A stretch of 64,000 nt of DNA from Dirofilaria immitis (lineage: Eukaryota > Nematoda > Chromadorea > Rhabditida > Onchocercidae): positions 7,245,501 to 7,309,500 of the forward strand of contig JAKNDB010000068.1 in assembly GCA_024305405.1 (NCBI GenBank). The letters are read 5' to 3'. Shown one piece after another: positions 63,812 through 64,000 of this stretch; position 1 is the stretch's first letter; each line of letters starts with the position of its first letter. The translations under genes and the position numbers were made by a program. Below the pieces are notes generated by a model. It saw only the letters and a program-made list of their open reading frames with translations, had not been told where the DNA came from and made no database searches.

Positions 63812-64000
63812 CTAAAACAGAAGTTATTTTAAATTTTTGCTTGGGAATTATTGTTTCGATTTAAAGTTATTTAAAAATTTCGCAATTTCTAAGTTTTATT
63901 GGCTCACTGTGGACCGTAAAGAAAACAGTAAATGAATGATACATAATCCCATACCATATGGCATCATATGATTATTTGATGAAAACTGAGAACTTTGCTT

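Noticed and set aside
1..64000. Transposons, viruses, tRNA/rRNA genes or CRISPR arrays
   Set aside because: I found no transposase, reverse transcriptase or capsid motifs, terminal inverted repeats, cloverleaf-like sequence or spaced direct-repeat array by reading both strands; short or decayed elements could still be missed.

Overview
This window looks like nuclear DNA of a nematode. It is AT-rich, and its genes are cut into many short exons. Splice acceptors follow the worm consensus TTTTCAG/TTTGCAG, and two genes begin with an acceptor-like site directly or closely upstream of the first ATG, as expected for spliced-leader trans-splicing. The gene families also fit worms: a nematode-type globin, a PIM-like kinase, an acatalytic carbonic anhydrase and a Fat-like cadherin. 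Long introns and large empty AT-rich tracts suggest a parasitic clade III (filarial/spirurid) worm, but that is inference; no species can be named from the sequence.

Layout. 1-9700: no recognised gene. It holds a simple-repeat-rich, less AT-rich block (about 3.4-6.7 kb) and one weak minus-strand candidate (about 0.96-2.4 kb). 9711-13963 (+): Polycomb RING finger (PCGF) gene with RING and RAWUL domains and a long low-complexity tail. 13964-24599: AT-rich, one weak candidate at 16.6 kb. 24600-26465 (-): a four-exon globin that simple ORF scanning misses. 30741-33705 (+): carbonic-anhydrase-related protein (CA10/11 type) with one in-frame TGA. 33956-38069 (-): PIM-family serine/threonine kinase, convergent with the previous gene. 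38-46.7 kb: AT-rich with fragmentary coding-like pieces. 46734-47464 (-): a possible small multi-pass membrane protein only 78 bp downstream of the cadherin stop. 47543-63811 (-): about 43 exons of a Fat-like cadherin whose N-terminus lies beyond the right edge: about 13 cadherin repeats, EGF, laminin G, EGFs, transmembrane helix and cytoplasmic tail.

Functional picture. These are unrelated housekeeping, chromatin, signalling and adhesion genes; there is no sign of a mobile element, virus, CRISPR array or a concerted novel system. The most striking pattern is technical or evolutionary: at nine places in three clearly conserved genes the reading frame breaks at a homopolymer and is restored by exactly one extra base. 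That points to systematic homopolymer under-calling in this assembly rather than nine real mutations. One nonsense codon (carbonic-anhydrase-like gene) and one missing AG acceptor (cadherin) cannot be explained that way.
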